Shown here: positions 18,395 through 27,253 of the stretch, piece by piece
Layout of the letters: each line of letters begins with the position of its first letter
How positions within the stretch are numbered: position 1 is the first letter of the stretch
Origin: Gammaproteobacteria bacterium
GTDB lineage: Bacteria; Pseudomonadota; Gammaproteobacteria; Pseudomonadales; Pseudomonadaceae
Direction of reading: 5' to 3'
NCBI GenBank assembly: GCA_903970465.1
Contig: CAJCIO010000015.1
Location: forward strand, 1-64,000
DNA length: 64,000 nucleotides
Made by a program: the position numbers and the translations under genes
Notes under the pieces: model-generated
Seen by the model: only the letters and a program-made list of their open reading frames with translations
Databases searched by the model: none
What the model was told of the DNA's origin: nothing

Positions 18395-19855
18395 ATGTCC
18401 TTGACCGCTTTGCGCAGTAACGTCCTCGCTGGCTTGACCTCCTCCTTTGCTCTGGTGCCCGAATGCATCGCCTTTGCCCTGGTGGCCCAGGTGAACCCGC
18501 TGATGGGCCTGTACGGCGCGTTTATCATCTGCACCCTGACGGCACTGTTTGGCGGCCGTCCGGCGATGATTTCGGGCGCCGCGGGTTCCATGGCCGTGGT
18601 CATCGTCGCACTGGTAGTGCAACACGGGGTCGAGTACCTGCTGGCAACCGTGGTGCTCGGTGGCGTGATCATGGTGCTGTTCGGCCTGCTCAGGCTCGGC
18701 AAGCTGGTCCGCATGGTGCCGCATCCGGTGATGCTGGGCTTCGTCAACGGCCTGGCCATCATCATCGCCATGGCTCAGCTGGATCACTTCAAGTTGCCGG
18801 ATGGACATTGGCTGAGTGGCCAGCCTTTAGCGGTGATGCTCGGGCTGGTGGCACTGACCATGGCGGTCGTCTATGTATTACCCCGCTTCACTAAAGCCCT
18901 GCCGGGCGCACTGGTGGCGATCGTCGGCGTCAGCTTGGTGGTCGCCCTCACCGGTCTGCCGACCCGCACCCTGGCAGACATGGCCACCATTGCGGGCGGC
19001 TTGCCCACCTTTCACTGGCCCAGCGTGCCGCTGAACCTGGCAACCCTGAAGATCATCGCCCCTTACGCGACGCTGATGGCCATGGTCGGGTTGCTGGAGA
19101 CGCTGCTGACCTTCAACCTTACCGACGAACTGACTGAAACCCGCGGCCAGCCCAACCGCGAGTGCGTGGCCCTCGGCGCCGCCAACGTAGTGTCGGGCCT
19201 GTTCGGCGGCATGGGCGGCTGCGCGATGATTGGCCAGACCGTCATCAACCTTAGCTCCGGGGGGCGTGGGCGGCTGTCTGGCGTGGTCAGCGGCATCATG
19301 ATTCTGCTGTTCATCCTGTTTCTGTCGCCCTGGATCGAGCGCATTCCCCTCGCAGCTCTCGCCGGGGTGATGTTCGTGGTCGCTCAGCAGACGTTTGCCT
19401 GGGGTTCCTTGCGGGTCTTGGGCAAGGTGCCGCTCAACGACGCCGTGGTGGTGGTCGCGGTGACAGTGATCACCGTGCTTACCGATCTGGCCACTGCCGT
19501 ACTCTGCGGCATTCTCATCGCCGCCTTGGCATTCGCCTGGCAGCACTCGCGGGACATGCGCAGCGAGGCTGATGACAGCGTCCCCGGGCGCAAGGTCTAC
19601 ACGCCCCACGGCACCCTGTTTTTCGCGTCTACCACGCATTTTCAGGCACTGTTCGATCCCCAGCACGACCCCGATTCGGTAGTGGTCGATTGCCGGTATC
19701 TGCACGTCGTCGATCACTCAGCCGTTGCCGCCCTGGAAGGACTTGCCGCGCGCTACGAGAAGTTCGGCAAGGGCTTTGTGCTCACTCACCTGTCGCCCCG
19801 TTGCGAGCGATTGCTGACCCGTGCCGGGCTGGCAGCGAAAATCGGGGTCAATTAA
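18395..19855 (+). CDS. SulP family inorganic anion transporter with STAS domain
   Basis: A 486-residue membrane carrier. Family signatures are ALVPECIAFALVAQVNPLMGLYGAF near the start and TRGQPNRECVALGAANVVSGLFGGMGGCAMIGQT in the middle. About 10-12 helices are followed by a C-terminal STAS domain (about 395-480; VVVDCRYLHVVDHSAVAALE). SulP proteins carry sulfate, bicarbonate or dicarboxylates; no carbonic anhydrase gene is adjacent, so the substrate is open. The ATG at 18395 is chosen over a TTG six bases upstream. Confidence 0.87.
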   Translation: MSLTALRSNVLAGLTSSFALVPECIAFALVAQVNPLMGLYGAFIICTLTALFGGRPAMISGAAGSMAVVIVALVVQHGVEYLLATVVLGGVIMVLFGLLRLGKLVRMVPHPVMLGFVNGLAIIIAMAQLDHFKLPDGHWLSGQPLAVMLGLVALTMAVVYVLPRFTKALPGALVAIVGVSLVVALTGLPTRTLADMATIAGGLPTFHWPSVPLNLATLKIIAPYATLMAMVGLLETLLTFNLTDELTETRGQPNRECVALGAANVVSGLFGGMGGCAMIGQTVINLSSGGRGRLSGVVSGIMILLFILFLSPWIERIPLAALAGVMFVVAQQTFAWGSLRVLGKVPLNDAVVVVAVTVITVLTDLATAVLCGILIAALAFAWQHSRDMRSEADDSVPGRKVYTPHGTLFFASTTHFQALFDPQHDPDSVVVDCRYLHVVDHSAVAALEGLAARYEKFGKGFVLTHLSPRCERLLTRAGLAAKIGVN

Positions 19856-19950
19856 TCCGTTCTGGGGCAGATACACTCACAAGGACGGCTTTTTTGCCTT
19901 CCGCTGGAAATTGCCTATCGTTGGTTAATCTGTCGCAGAAGGTAGCCCCC

Positions 19951-20769
19951 ATGGAACTCGAACAACTCTTCAAGTCGCTGCATGCCCTTCCCAGCATTCC
20001 CAAGGTCGCCCAGGATCTGCTCCAGCAATTCGACAGCCCGAAAACCAGCCTCGACAGTGTGGCCAAGAACATCGAGAAAGACCCGGTCATCGCGGCCAAG
20101 ATTCTGCGTCTGGCCAACTCGGCGCGCTTTCGGGGTTCTCGGGAATCCTCAAGTATCGACGACGCCGCCATGCGGCTGGGCTTCGAGACCCTGCGCACGC
20201 TAGTGCTGTCCTCGGCAGTCACTGGAGCATTCCAGGCCGGTCCCAACTTCGATCTCAAGGGTTTCTGGCACAAAAGCTTTCAGGTGGCGGGCATCTGCAG
20301 GCTGTTGGCCAAGCAAACCGGCGCCGATGCCGAGATCGCCTTTACCTGCGGGGTAATGCACAACATCGGTGAATTGCTGATCCAGACCGGCGCGCCCGAG
20401 ATCGCGGCCCGCATCAACAGCGGGCACGGTGGTGCCGGTCGGGTGGCCAACGAAACCCTGCAACTGGGCTTCGGCTACCCGGAAGTCGGCGCTGAACTGG
20501 CCAAACGCTGGCAATTGCCGAAGGTGATTCAAAATGCCATCGCCTACCAGGCTCAGCCACTGAAAGCACCGGACAACGAACCACAGCCAAGAATCGTCGC
20601 TCAGGCGATCCTGATTGCCGATGCTCTCGAAGAGCATGGCGGCGTGACGCCAGAGGCGCAGGAAGCCGTCAACGGTCCGTTGTTCGAGGAGATCAACCTA
20701 GAAGCGCTGTTCAAGGCGCTGCCCGGCGTACTGGAAGCGGACAAGGCGTTCTCCGAGCTGTTGACCTGA
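19951..20769 (+). CDS. HDOD domain protein
   Basis: A 272-residue cytoplasmic protein that is almost entirely one HDOD domain, a non-catalytic relative of HD hydrolases used in signalling. Seen features are LPSIPKVAQDLLQQF at the start, ILRLANSARFRG, and GVMHNIGELLI where active HD proteins have the HD pair. The frame extends upstream to 19690 inside the sulP gene; the ATG at 19951 fits the family N-terminus. HDOD proteins often link c-di-GMP or two-component signals to motility; no partner is evident here. Confidence 0.82.
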   Translation: MELEQLFKSLHALPSIPKVAQDLLQQFDSPKTSLDSVAKNIEKDPVIAAKILRLANSARFRGSRESSSIDDAAMRLGFETLRTLVLSSAVTGAFQAGPNFDLKGFWHKSFQVAGICRLLAKQTGADAEIAFTCGVMHNIGELLIQTGAPEIAARINSGHGGAGRVANETLQLGFGYPEVGAELAKRWQLPKVIQNAIAYQAQPLKAPDNEPQPRIVAQAILIADALEEHGGVTPEAQEAVNGPLFEEINLEALFKALPGVLEADKAFSELLT

Positions 20770-20777
20770 TCATTCTC

Positions 20778-20799
20778 AGCGAGGGGATTTCCCCTCGCT
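20778..20799. terminator. Hairpin after the HDOD gene
   Basis: AGCGAGGGG, four bases ATTT, then CCCCTCGCT: a perfect nine-bp stem nine bases after the HDOD stop. No T-tract follows, so it may be a weak terminator or 3'-end stabiliser. Confidence 0.45.
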
Positions 20800-20950
20800 G
20801 CCTGGACGTTTAGCAACACCCGCAATCATTTTCAATGATGTGCTGTATTGACCAGTAGTATTTCTGCGATTCGAAACGCACGCCTAAACTTCAGTTATCG
20901 GAGCGAAGCATCTCATTCGCTCCAGACTTAAACTAACTGGAGTCATCCTC

Positions 20951-21229
20951 ATGAAAGTTGCCCTGTTTGCCGCTCTGTCGATGTTCAGCGTATTGGCTGC
21001 GGCCGCCGAGCCTGCCACATTGGCGCCCGCGACAGTGAATGCCGCAAAAGTCCCTACCGTTCAATATAGCTACACACAACACCTGGATATTGCCAAAGTG
21101 CTGAGCATCAAGGCCGATAACCCCGAGTCGTGCGGCCTGACCAACGCCAACATGGTCTATGTTGACAGCAAAGGCGTGACCCATAGCCTTGAATATACTC
21201 GCCTGGGTAATGGCTGCCAGAATGGCTGA
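20951..21229 (+). CDS. DUF2790 periplasmic protein (PtrA-like family)
   Basis: A 92-residue exported protein. Residues 1-19 are a signal peptide (MKVALFAALSMFSVLAAAA then EPA). The mature part has the DUF2790 pattern YSYTQHLDIAKVLSI, then one cysteine in ESCGL and a second in NGCQNG that could form a disulfide. Pseudomonads carry several paralogues; the best known, PtrA of P. aeruginosa, is induced by copper. No copper regulator is adjacent here, so metal response is only a suggestion. TGGAG is about nine bases before the ATG. Confidence 0.78.
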   Translation: MKVALFAALSMFSVLAAAAEPATLAPATVNAAKVPTVQYSYTQHLDIAKVLSIKADNPESCGLTNANMVYVDSKGVTHSLEYTRLGNGCQNG

Positions 21230-21311
21230 ATACTCAGAATGGCCGGTGGCCAACCAGATTAGATATTCGACAGCGCCCCACCGAACACGTTGTCATCGCA
21301 AAACTTCAAAT

Positions 21312-21356
21312 AAAAACCGCTGGCAATTATTCTTCAGTAATTAACAGCGGTTTTTT
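21312..21356. terminator. Rho-independent terminator after the DUF2790 gene
   Basis: AAAAACCGCTG pairs with CAGCGGTTTTTT around a 22-base loop that can itself pair AATTA with TAATT. The final T6 gives a normal intrinsic terminator on the plus strand; the A5 on the other side would let it act in reverse as well. It lies about 80 bases after the DUF2790 gene and 126 before transketolase. Confidence 0.75.
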
Positions 21357-21482
21357 ATCGCGTTTATATTGCATATTTATCCAAGCTTTCATGATCCCGA
21401 GGCAACTCAGGGCAGCAGGAGTGGTCAGCTTTACGAGCTGAATCATTTTTTCTACCCGTTCCAAGGCTAAAGGATCATTGTC

Positions 21483-23564
21483 ATGCCCTCTTCTGCCCCA
21501 TCGAACACCGAGCACAGCAGCGCTCAAGAACTCCTCGCCATCAATACCATCCGCACCTTGTCCATGGACGCCGTGCAGAAAGCCAATTCCGGCCACCCTG
21601 GCACGCCGATGGCGCTGGCGCCGGTGGGCTACACCCTGTGGAGCCGATTCCTGCGCTACCACCCGCAGCATCCCGACTGGCCCAACCGTGACCGCTTCGT
21701 GCTGTCGGTCGGCCATGCTTCGATGCTGCTGTACTCGTTGCTGCATCTGGCCGGCGTGGACGAGATCGACGCCGACGGCAAACTCACTGGCAAGCCCGCC
21801 GTCAGCCTTGATGACATCAAGCAATTCCGGCAGCTCGACTCCAAGACCCCCGGCCACCCCGAATACCGCATGACCACCGGCGTCGAGACCACCACCGGAC
21901 CGTTGGGCCAAGGCTGCGCCAACAGCGTCGGCATGGCCATGGCCGAGCGCTGGCTCGGCGAGCGCTTCAACCGCCCCGATGCCACGCTGTTCGATTACAA
22001 GGTCTATACCCTGTGCGGTGACGGCGACATGATGGAAGGCATCAGCTCCGAGGCCGCCTCGATAGCCGGGCACCTGAAGCTGGCCAATCTGTGCTGGATC
22101 TACGACAACAACACCATCAGCATCGAAGGCCACACCGAGCTGGCCTTCAGTGACGACGTGGCCGCGCGCTTTCGCGCCTACGGCTGGCACACCTTGCACG
22201 TGACCGATGCCAATGACACCGAGGCGCTGGCCAAGGCTCTGGAGACCTTCCGCAACACGTCGGATGCGCCGACTTTGATTGTGGTCGACAGCCTCATTGG
22301 CTACGGCGCGCCACACAAACAAAACACCGCCGCTGCCCACGGTGAGCCGTTGGGCGAAGACGAGATCCGCCTGGCCAAAGCCGCCTACGGCGTCAACCCG
22401 GATGTCAGCTTCGATGTCCCAGAGCAGATCCGCACTGTGCTGCACGATACGCTGGTGCAGCGTGCCGACAGCCAGTTCAGCGCCTGGACCCAGGCACTGG
22501 ACAGCCTGACCAAAGCAGAGCCCGATCTGGCCGAAGAACTCAAGCGCATGCGTGCTGGTGAAATGCCAGAAGATTGGGCGGCAAAACTGCCGGTATTCGA
22601 GGCGGATGAAAAAGGCATCGCCACCCGTGCTTCGGGCGGCAAGGTGCTGAACGCTTTCGCCGAACAGATTCCGTGGGTGATCGGTGGGTCTGCCGACCTG
22701 TCGCCTTCGACCAAGACCAACCTGACGTTCGACGGCGCTGGCAGCTTCAGCGCGGCCAATTACAGCGGCCGCAACCTGCATTTCGGCGTGCGCGAGCATG
22801 CGATGGGTGCCATTGCCAACGGCTTGGCGCTGTCCTATCTACGTTCGTACACCTCGACTTTCCTGGTGTTCAGCGACTACATGAAGCCGCCCATCCGCCT
22901 CGCGGCGATCATGGAAATCCCGGTGGTGTTCGTGTTTACTCACGATTCCATTGGCGTCGGCGAAGACGGTCCGACCCACCAGCCCATCGAGCACCTGACT
23001 CAACTGCGCGCCACCCCAGGCTTGCTGACCCTGCGCCCGGGTGACGCCAATGAGGCCGCCGAAGCCTGGAAGGTCGCCCTTGGCCAGACCCACAAGCCGT
23101 CATGCCTGATTCTGTCTCGACAGAATCTGCCGACCCTGGACCGCAGTCGCTATGCCCCGGCGTCCGGGGTGGCCAAGGGTGGCTACGTGCTGGCGGATGC
23201 CGAGAATGGCCAGCCGCAGGTCATTCTGCTGGCCACGGGCAGCGAATTAAGCCTCGCGGTAGACGCCTATGAGCAGCTGCAAAGCCAAGGTATTGCGGCG
23301 CGTGTGGTGTCGCTGCCGTGCTGGGAATTGTTTGAAGAGCAGGAGGCCGCCTACCGCGAGCAGGTGCTGCCCGAGGCTATCAAGGCGCGGGTCGCGATCG
23401 AGCAGGCCGGCCCGCTGGGCTGGGATCGCTATGTCGGGCAAAGCGGCGCCAAGGTGGTGATGAACAGCTTTGGCGGCTCGGCGCCGCTGGCCAAGCTGCA
23501 GGCCAAGTTCGGCTTCAATGTCGAGAATGTCGTGAAGCTAGCCAAGCAGCAGCTCGGCGAGTAA
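21483..23564 (+). CDS. tkt: Transketolase
   Basis: A 693-residue thiamine-diphosphate enzyme of the pentose phosphate pathway, moving two-carbon units between sugar phosphates. Seen are the N-terminal SGHPGTPM, TTTGPLGQG, the ThDP motif GDGDMMEG to NNTISIEGHT, the pyrimidine-domain catalytic Glu in FGVREHAMG, and HDSIGVGEDGPTHQPIE. Full length. It is not next to epd-pgk-fba, where a pseudomonad tkt is usually found, so it may be a second copy. AAGGATC precedes the ATG. Confidence 0.93.
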   Translation: MPSSAPSNTEHSSAQELLAINTIRTLSMDAVQKANSGHPGTPMALAPVGYTLWSRFLRYHPQHPDWPNRDRFVLSVGHASMLLYSLLHLAGVDEIDADGKLTGKPAVSLDDIKQFRQLDSKTPGHPEYRMTTGVETTTGPLGQGCANSVGMAMAERWLGERFNRPDATLFDYKVYTLCGDGDMMEGISSEAASIAGHLKLANLCWIYDNNTISIEGHTELAFSDDVAARFRAYGWHTLHVTDANDTEALAKALETFRNTSDAPTLIVVDSLIGYGAPHKQNTAAAHGEPLGEDEIRLAKAAYGVNPDVSFDVPEQIRTVLHDTLVQRADSQFSAWTQALDSLTKAEPDLAEELKRMRAGEMPEDWAAKLPVFEADEKGIATRASGGKVLNAFAEQIPWVIGGSADLSPSTKTNLTFDGAGSFSAANYSGRNLHFGVREHAMGAIANGLALSYLRSYTSTFLVFSDYMKPPIRLAAIMEIPVVFVFTHDSIGVGEDGPTHQPIEHLTQLRATPGLLTLRPGDANEAAEAWKVALGQTHKPSCLILSRQNLPTLDRSRYAPASGVAKGGYVLADAENGQPQVILLATGSELSLAVDAYEQLQSQGIAARVVSLPCWELFEEQEAAYREQVLPEAIKARVAIEQAGPLGWDRYVGQSGAKVVMNSFGGSAPLAKLQAKFGFNVENVVKLAKQQLGE

Positions 23565-23572
23565 ACCCCTGT

Positions 23573-23600
23573 GTAGCGAGGCGTCCAAGCGCCTTGCTAC
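23573..23600. repeat. REP-like GTAG hairpin after transketolase
   Basis: GTAGCGAGGCG and CGCCTTGCTAC form an 11-bp stem with one mismatch and a six-base loop, nine bases after the tkt stop. It has the GTAG head of REP elements and could act as transcript-end structure. Confidence 0.55.
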
Positions 23601-23657
23601 CGCCCATCCACATGGCACAATAGCGCATCCCCCAGCGCTGCCCACGTCGAGAGCCCA

Positions 23658-24842
23658 GTGACCGATTTGCCTGCTCGCCCTTCGATCCTCCATTCCAGTT
23701 TGCTTGGCATCGCCCAGATCATCGCCTGGGGCGGGTCTTTTTATCTCACTGCCGTACTCGCCGCCGCCGTCGTTCGCGATACCGGATGGGCGCAGTCCTG
23801 GGTGTATGGTTCGTTATCGGTAGGCATCCTGATCTCGGGCCTGCTGGCACCCGCAGTGGGGAAGCTGATCACCCGGTTTGGTGGCCGGCCGATGCTGTTG
23901 ACCAGCAGCCCGATTCTGGCGATAGGCCTGTTGCTGCTGGCGATAGCGCCCAACCTGCCGTGCTTCGTCGCCGCCTGGCTGATCATCGGTACGGGAATGG
24001 CAGCCGGTCTTTACGATCCGCTGTTCGCGACCTTGGGCCAGCGTTACGGCAAGGAGGCTCGTGGCGCGATCACGCAGGTCACCCTGGTGTCGGGTTTCTG
24101 CACCAGCATTACCTGGCCGCTGGTGGCGCTGCTGGTCGAGCATCTCGGCTGGCGCGGTGCCTGCCTGGCCTACAGCGCAATGCTGTTGGTACTGGTGCTG
24201 CCGATCTACTTGTTCACCTTGCCGTCCCAGGCCGTCAAGGCGTCCAGCACCGAGGCCGCTGGCGTGCCCACCGAAGAGCAGCATCTGCCAGCACCAGAGG
24301 GTCGGGTCTATTGGCTGATGACCGCCAGCTTCATTCTCGCTGCGGTCATCATGACAGCCATCTCCGTGCAACTGATCAGCCTGTTGCAGGCACGCGGGGC
24401 GACCTTGGTAACGGCCTTGGCCATCGCCGCGCTGATCGGCCCCAGTCAGGTCGGCGCGCGGGTGGTCGAGGTGCTGTTCGCCCGCAAGGCACACCCGATC
24501 TGGAGCATGCTGGGCTCCACCGCCATGGTCGCCATCGGCTTGATCATGATCATGGCCGATCCTGGCCTGGCGGTGCTGGGCATGATTCTCTACGGCACGG
24601 GCAGCGGCATTCGCTCGATCGTGCGCGGCACCTTGCCGCTGGCGCTGTTCGGCGCCAAGGTCTATCCGTTGGTGCTGGGCCGCGTCGCCCGGCCCACCTT
24701 GATCGGCCAAGCGCTGACGCCCATCGTGGGCGGGCTGATTCAGCAGCACTTCGGTGCGACTGTGACTTTCGCGGTGCTGGTAGCGCTGGCACTGTCCAAT
24801 ATTGCCCTGGTCGCGCTGCTCAGACGTGAAATCGCGCGTTAA
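23658..24842 (+). CDS. MFS transporter of unknown substrate
   Basis: A 394-residue major facilitator with twelve predicted helices. The N-terminal helix GIAQIIAWGGSFYL and the conserved GKLITRFGGRPML loop (motif A-like) are clear. It starts at GTG 23658, with GAGAG about seven bases before it; no better ATG exists in frame. The 3' end faces the sirtuin gene with only 13 bases between stops. Export of a metabolite or drug is possible but nothing identifies a substrate. Confidence 0.78.
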   Translation: MTDLPARPSILHSSLLGIAQIIAWGGSFYLTAVLAAAVVRDTGWAQSWVYGSLSVGILISGLLAPAVGKLITRFGGRPMLLTSSPILAIGLLLLAIAPNLPCFVAAWLIIGTGMAAGLYDPLFATLGQRYGKEARGAITQVTLVSGFCTSITWPLVALLVEHLGWRGACLAYSAMLLVLVLPIYLFTLPSQAVKASSTEAAGVPTEEQHLPAPEGRVYWLMTASFILAAVIMTAISVQLISLLQARGATLVTALAIAALIGPSQVGARVVEVLFARKAHPIWSMLGSTAMVAIGLIMIMADPGLAVLGMILYGTGSGIRSIVRGTLPLALFGAKVYPLVLGRVARPTLIGQALTPIVGGLIQQHFGATVTFAVLVALALSNIALVALLRREIAR

Positions 24843-24855
24843 GCACTGTACTCGG

Positions 24856-25698
24856 TCAATCCTCCCATCGCTCGGTCAGCAACGGCAGCACCTGCTCGCA
24901 CGGCGCCTGCACCTTGACCGTCAGCAGCGCATCGGCGCGGGTTCTGCCGAGGTTGATCGCCATCAACGGCTTGCCTTGACGCGACAGCTCCTGGCACAAC
25001 CGATAGCTGGAATAGGCCATCAACGAGCTGCCGACCACCAGCATGGCATCAGCCTGCTCGACCGCCTGCAGCGCCGCTTCAGCGGTGGCCGGGGCGACAC
25101 CATCACCGAAAAACACCACATCCGGCTTGAGCCGATCACTGCCGCAGCTGGGGCAGATGGGCATCACGAATTGATCGAGAAAGTGCGCAGCCAGTTGCGC
25201 GTCGCCATCGGGGGCCAGCACGGCATGCACATTGAGCAGGCTGGGGTTCTGTTCTTCAAGGAGCGCCTGCACGTCCGTACGCGCCAGGCAGCGACCGCAA
25301 TCCAGGCACACGACGCGGTGCAGATTGCCGTGCAATTCGATGACGCCCCGGCTGCCGGCCAGATCATGCAAGGCATCGACATTCTGGGTGACGATGGCGC
25401 TGACCCGCCCCTGCTGCTGCAAGGTGGCCAACGCCTGGTGCGCGGGGTTGGGCCGCGCCTGACCGACGCCGTGCCAGCCGAACATGGCCCGCGCCCAGTA
25501 GCGCTTGCGGGCGCTGGCCGAACCGATGAACTCCTGATGCATCATCGGTGCATTGCCACGGCGTACGCCTTCGGTATCGCGATAGTCAGGGATGCCGGAC
25601 GCGGTGCTGATGCCCGCGCCGGTCAGCACCAGCACCGAGCGGTGGGCCATGCGCTCGCAGAGCCCGCTGAGCGCTGCCTGGACGTCATTATCGAGCAT
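24856..25698 (-). CDS. Sir2 family NAD-dependent protein deacylase (class II-like)
   Basis: A 280-residue sirtuin that removes acyl groups from lysine with NAD. Motifs: GAGISTASGIPDYRDTEGVRRG (NAD site), TQNVDALHDLAG, the catalytic histidine in ELHGN, and four zinc cysteines in CLDCGRC and CPSCGSD. The DTEG-VRRG pattern points to class II (SIRT4-like) rather than the E. coli CobB class, which carries an Ala-Tyr-Arg pocket. No partner gene is adjacent. Confidence 0.87.
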   Translation of the reverse strand: MLDNDVQAALSGLCERMAHRSVLVLTGAGISTASGIPDYRDTEGVRRGNAPMMHQEFIGSASARKRYWARAMFGWHGVGQARPNPAHQALATLQQQGRVSAIVTQNVDALHDLAGSRGVIELHGNLHRVVCLDCGRCLARTDVQALLEEQNPSLLNVHAVLAPDGDAQLAAHFLDQFVMPICPSCGSDRLKPDVVFFGDGVAPATAEAALQAVEQADAMLVVGSSLMAYSSYRLCQELSRQGKPLMAINLGRTRADALLTVKVQAPCEQVLPLLTERWED

Positions 25699-26023
25699 GG
25701 GGAGTCTCCGTCACTGCGTCGGATACTGCGTGATACACGTGACAGAGAGGTTAAACCATCCACGGCGATGCTGCCGCGTCTGTCGACCATTACCCCGCCG
25801 AGGCGTCGGCATCCAACCGCGAGCAGCCGCCGGGCACGGGCCGGCAGCGCTGCGTCGATCTTCTGCCCGTCCAGCTGAAAGGCCCCGGCGTTTTGCGCCG
25901 CTGCCTGATGGACCCTGGCCGGCCTGAGCCAGGGCCCCGAACGGGCTTCACGGGCAATTGACTACAGCCCAAGACTGGCCGAAGCTTGCCGACTCGCTCT
26001 CAGCGCCCCTTCATGGATTGTGC
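25699..26023. other. 325-base gap between sirtuin and HEAT/TPR gene: no gene recognised
   Basis: The divergent gap must hold promoters for both flanking genes. Short open frames run through it on both strands, but none has a Shine-Dalgarno or recognisable content. No heme-binding CxxCH codons were found that would extend the downstream gene into a cytochrome. Confidence 0.4.
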
Positions 26024-27139
26024 ATGCTCAAGCTGCAACGCTTAATGATCGTGTGTCTCGCCCTGCTGGCGCTGGCCGCCGCTGTGGTGGTCTGGCGCCA
26101 TAGCGGACCGTTGCAGGCGCCCACGGTACAGCAGGAGATTTTCGGCAAGGCCCTGCGCCAGGCCCGCAATGGCGAGGCCGGCGCGGCTCGGGTGCTGTAC
26201 CAGCAACTCGCCCGGGATGATCTGCTGCCCACGCAACGCGCGGTGTTGTACGGCTTGCTGGCCGATTATCCGTCACCCCGGGCATTGAAACTGGCCCGCG
26301 CCGACCTGCACCACGACGATCCCGAGGTTCGGCAGGCGGCTATCAATGCCGTGGTCGGGCTGGTGCCTGCGGCCCAACGCAGCCTGATACTCGGCCCCTT
26401 GCTCGACGACCCGCTCGCCAACCTGCGCTACGCCGCCGCCACTGCCATGCTCGACCTGTCACCGGATGAAGCCGGGCTGTATTTCGGTCCGCTGGACAAG
26501 GCCCTCGATGAATACCGGCAAGTGCTGGTGTCGCAAAGCGCTTCGGGCAGCGCTGCGGATGACACTGCCGACAGGACCTCGGCCAGCGCTGAAGCAGGCC
26601 CCGACCTGGCCAGGCAACTGTTGCTCGCGCAAATCCTCATCCATCAGGGCGACCGCGCCAATGCGGGCACGGTGTTGAAGCGAGTGCTGACGCGACAACC
26701 CGATAACGTTCACGCCATTGCCTTGCAGGTGCGCCTGCTCGATCAGCAAGGCAACGCCGATGGCGCCCGCCAGTGGCTCGCCGAGCAACTGCGCCAGTAC
26801 CCACAGTCGGCGGCGCTGCAACATGAGCTAGGGCTATGGCTGGTCGATCACAAGCAGGACGAATACGCGTTGCTCGCCCTGACCCGGGCGGTCGAACTGG
26901 CACCGGACAACAGCACCTTCCGCTACAGCCTGGCCATGACCCTGCATGCCATGGAACAGGTGGACGCGGCGCAACGCCAGTTGCAGGAAATCGTTCAGCG
27001 TCACCCGCAGGATCGCCGTGCTCGCGTATTGCTGATCAACTATTGGAAGGAAACCGGCCAGCTGCAGAACGTCCAGGTGCTGCTCGCTCAACTGGAGCAA
27101 CAGAACCCGGATGATCCACTGGTGCAACAAGGTCTCTAG
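26024..27139 (+). CDS. Membrane-anchored HEAT/TPR repeat protein
   Basis: A 371-residue protein. One N-terminal helix (LMIVCLALLALAAAVVVW) anchors it, with the rest probably periplasmic. Residues about 65-165 hold HEAT-like repeats (DDPEVRQAAINAVVGLVP, DPLANLRYAAATAMLDLSP). After a low-complexity Ser/Ala linker, residues about 190-370 hold TPRs (LLAQILIHQGDRANAGTVLK and ALLALTRAVELAPDNSTFRYSLA). As I recall, this HEAT-linker-TPR order resembles the C-terminal module of large multiheme c-type cytochromes, but no CxxCH motif is present. Start is uncertain: ATG at 26024 or 26045. Function unknown; probably a protein-interaction scaffold. Confidence 0.72.
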   Translation: MLKLQRLMIVCLALLALAAAVVVWRHSGPLQAPTVQQEIFGKALRQARNGEAGAARVLYQQLARDDLLPTQRAVLYGLLADYPSPRALKLARADLHHDDPEVRQAAINAVVGLVPAAQRSLILGPLLDDPLANLRYAAATAMLDLSPDEAGLYFGPLDKALDEYRQVLVSQSASGSAADDTADRTSASAEAGPDLARQLLLAQILIHQGDRANAGTVLKRVLTRQPDNVHAIALQVRLLDQQGNADGARQWLAEQLRQYPQSAALQHELGLWLVDHKQDEYALLALTRAVELAPDNSTFRYSLAMTLHAMEQVDAAQRQLQEIVQRHPQDRRARVLLINYWKETGQLQNVQVLLAQLEQQNPDDPLVQQGL

Positions 27140-27253
27140 GCCAGAGCGCCGCCCGTGCGGCGACCCTGCAATTGCGCATCATCAGCAACTGAACCCCCTC
27201 CTGCCGGACAGGTCCGTATTCAATAAGAATGCAGTTTTTCGGAGGCTCGGCCC

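Noticed and set aside
21327-22799. 490-residue open frame on the minus strand
   Set aside because: Antisense shadow of transketolase caused by codon bias; no recognisable domain and it overlaps the terminator at 21312-21356.
25790-25972. 60-residue open frame on the minus strand upstream of the HEAT/TPR gene
   Set aside because: No ribosome site, Arg/Gly/Pro-rich out-of-frame composition and no family resemblance.
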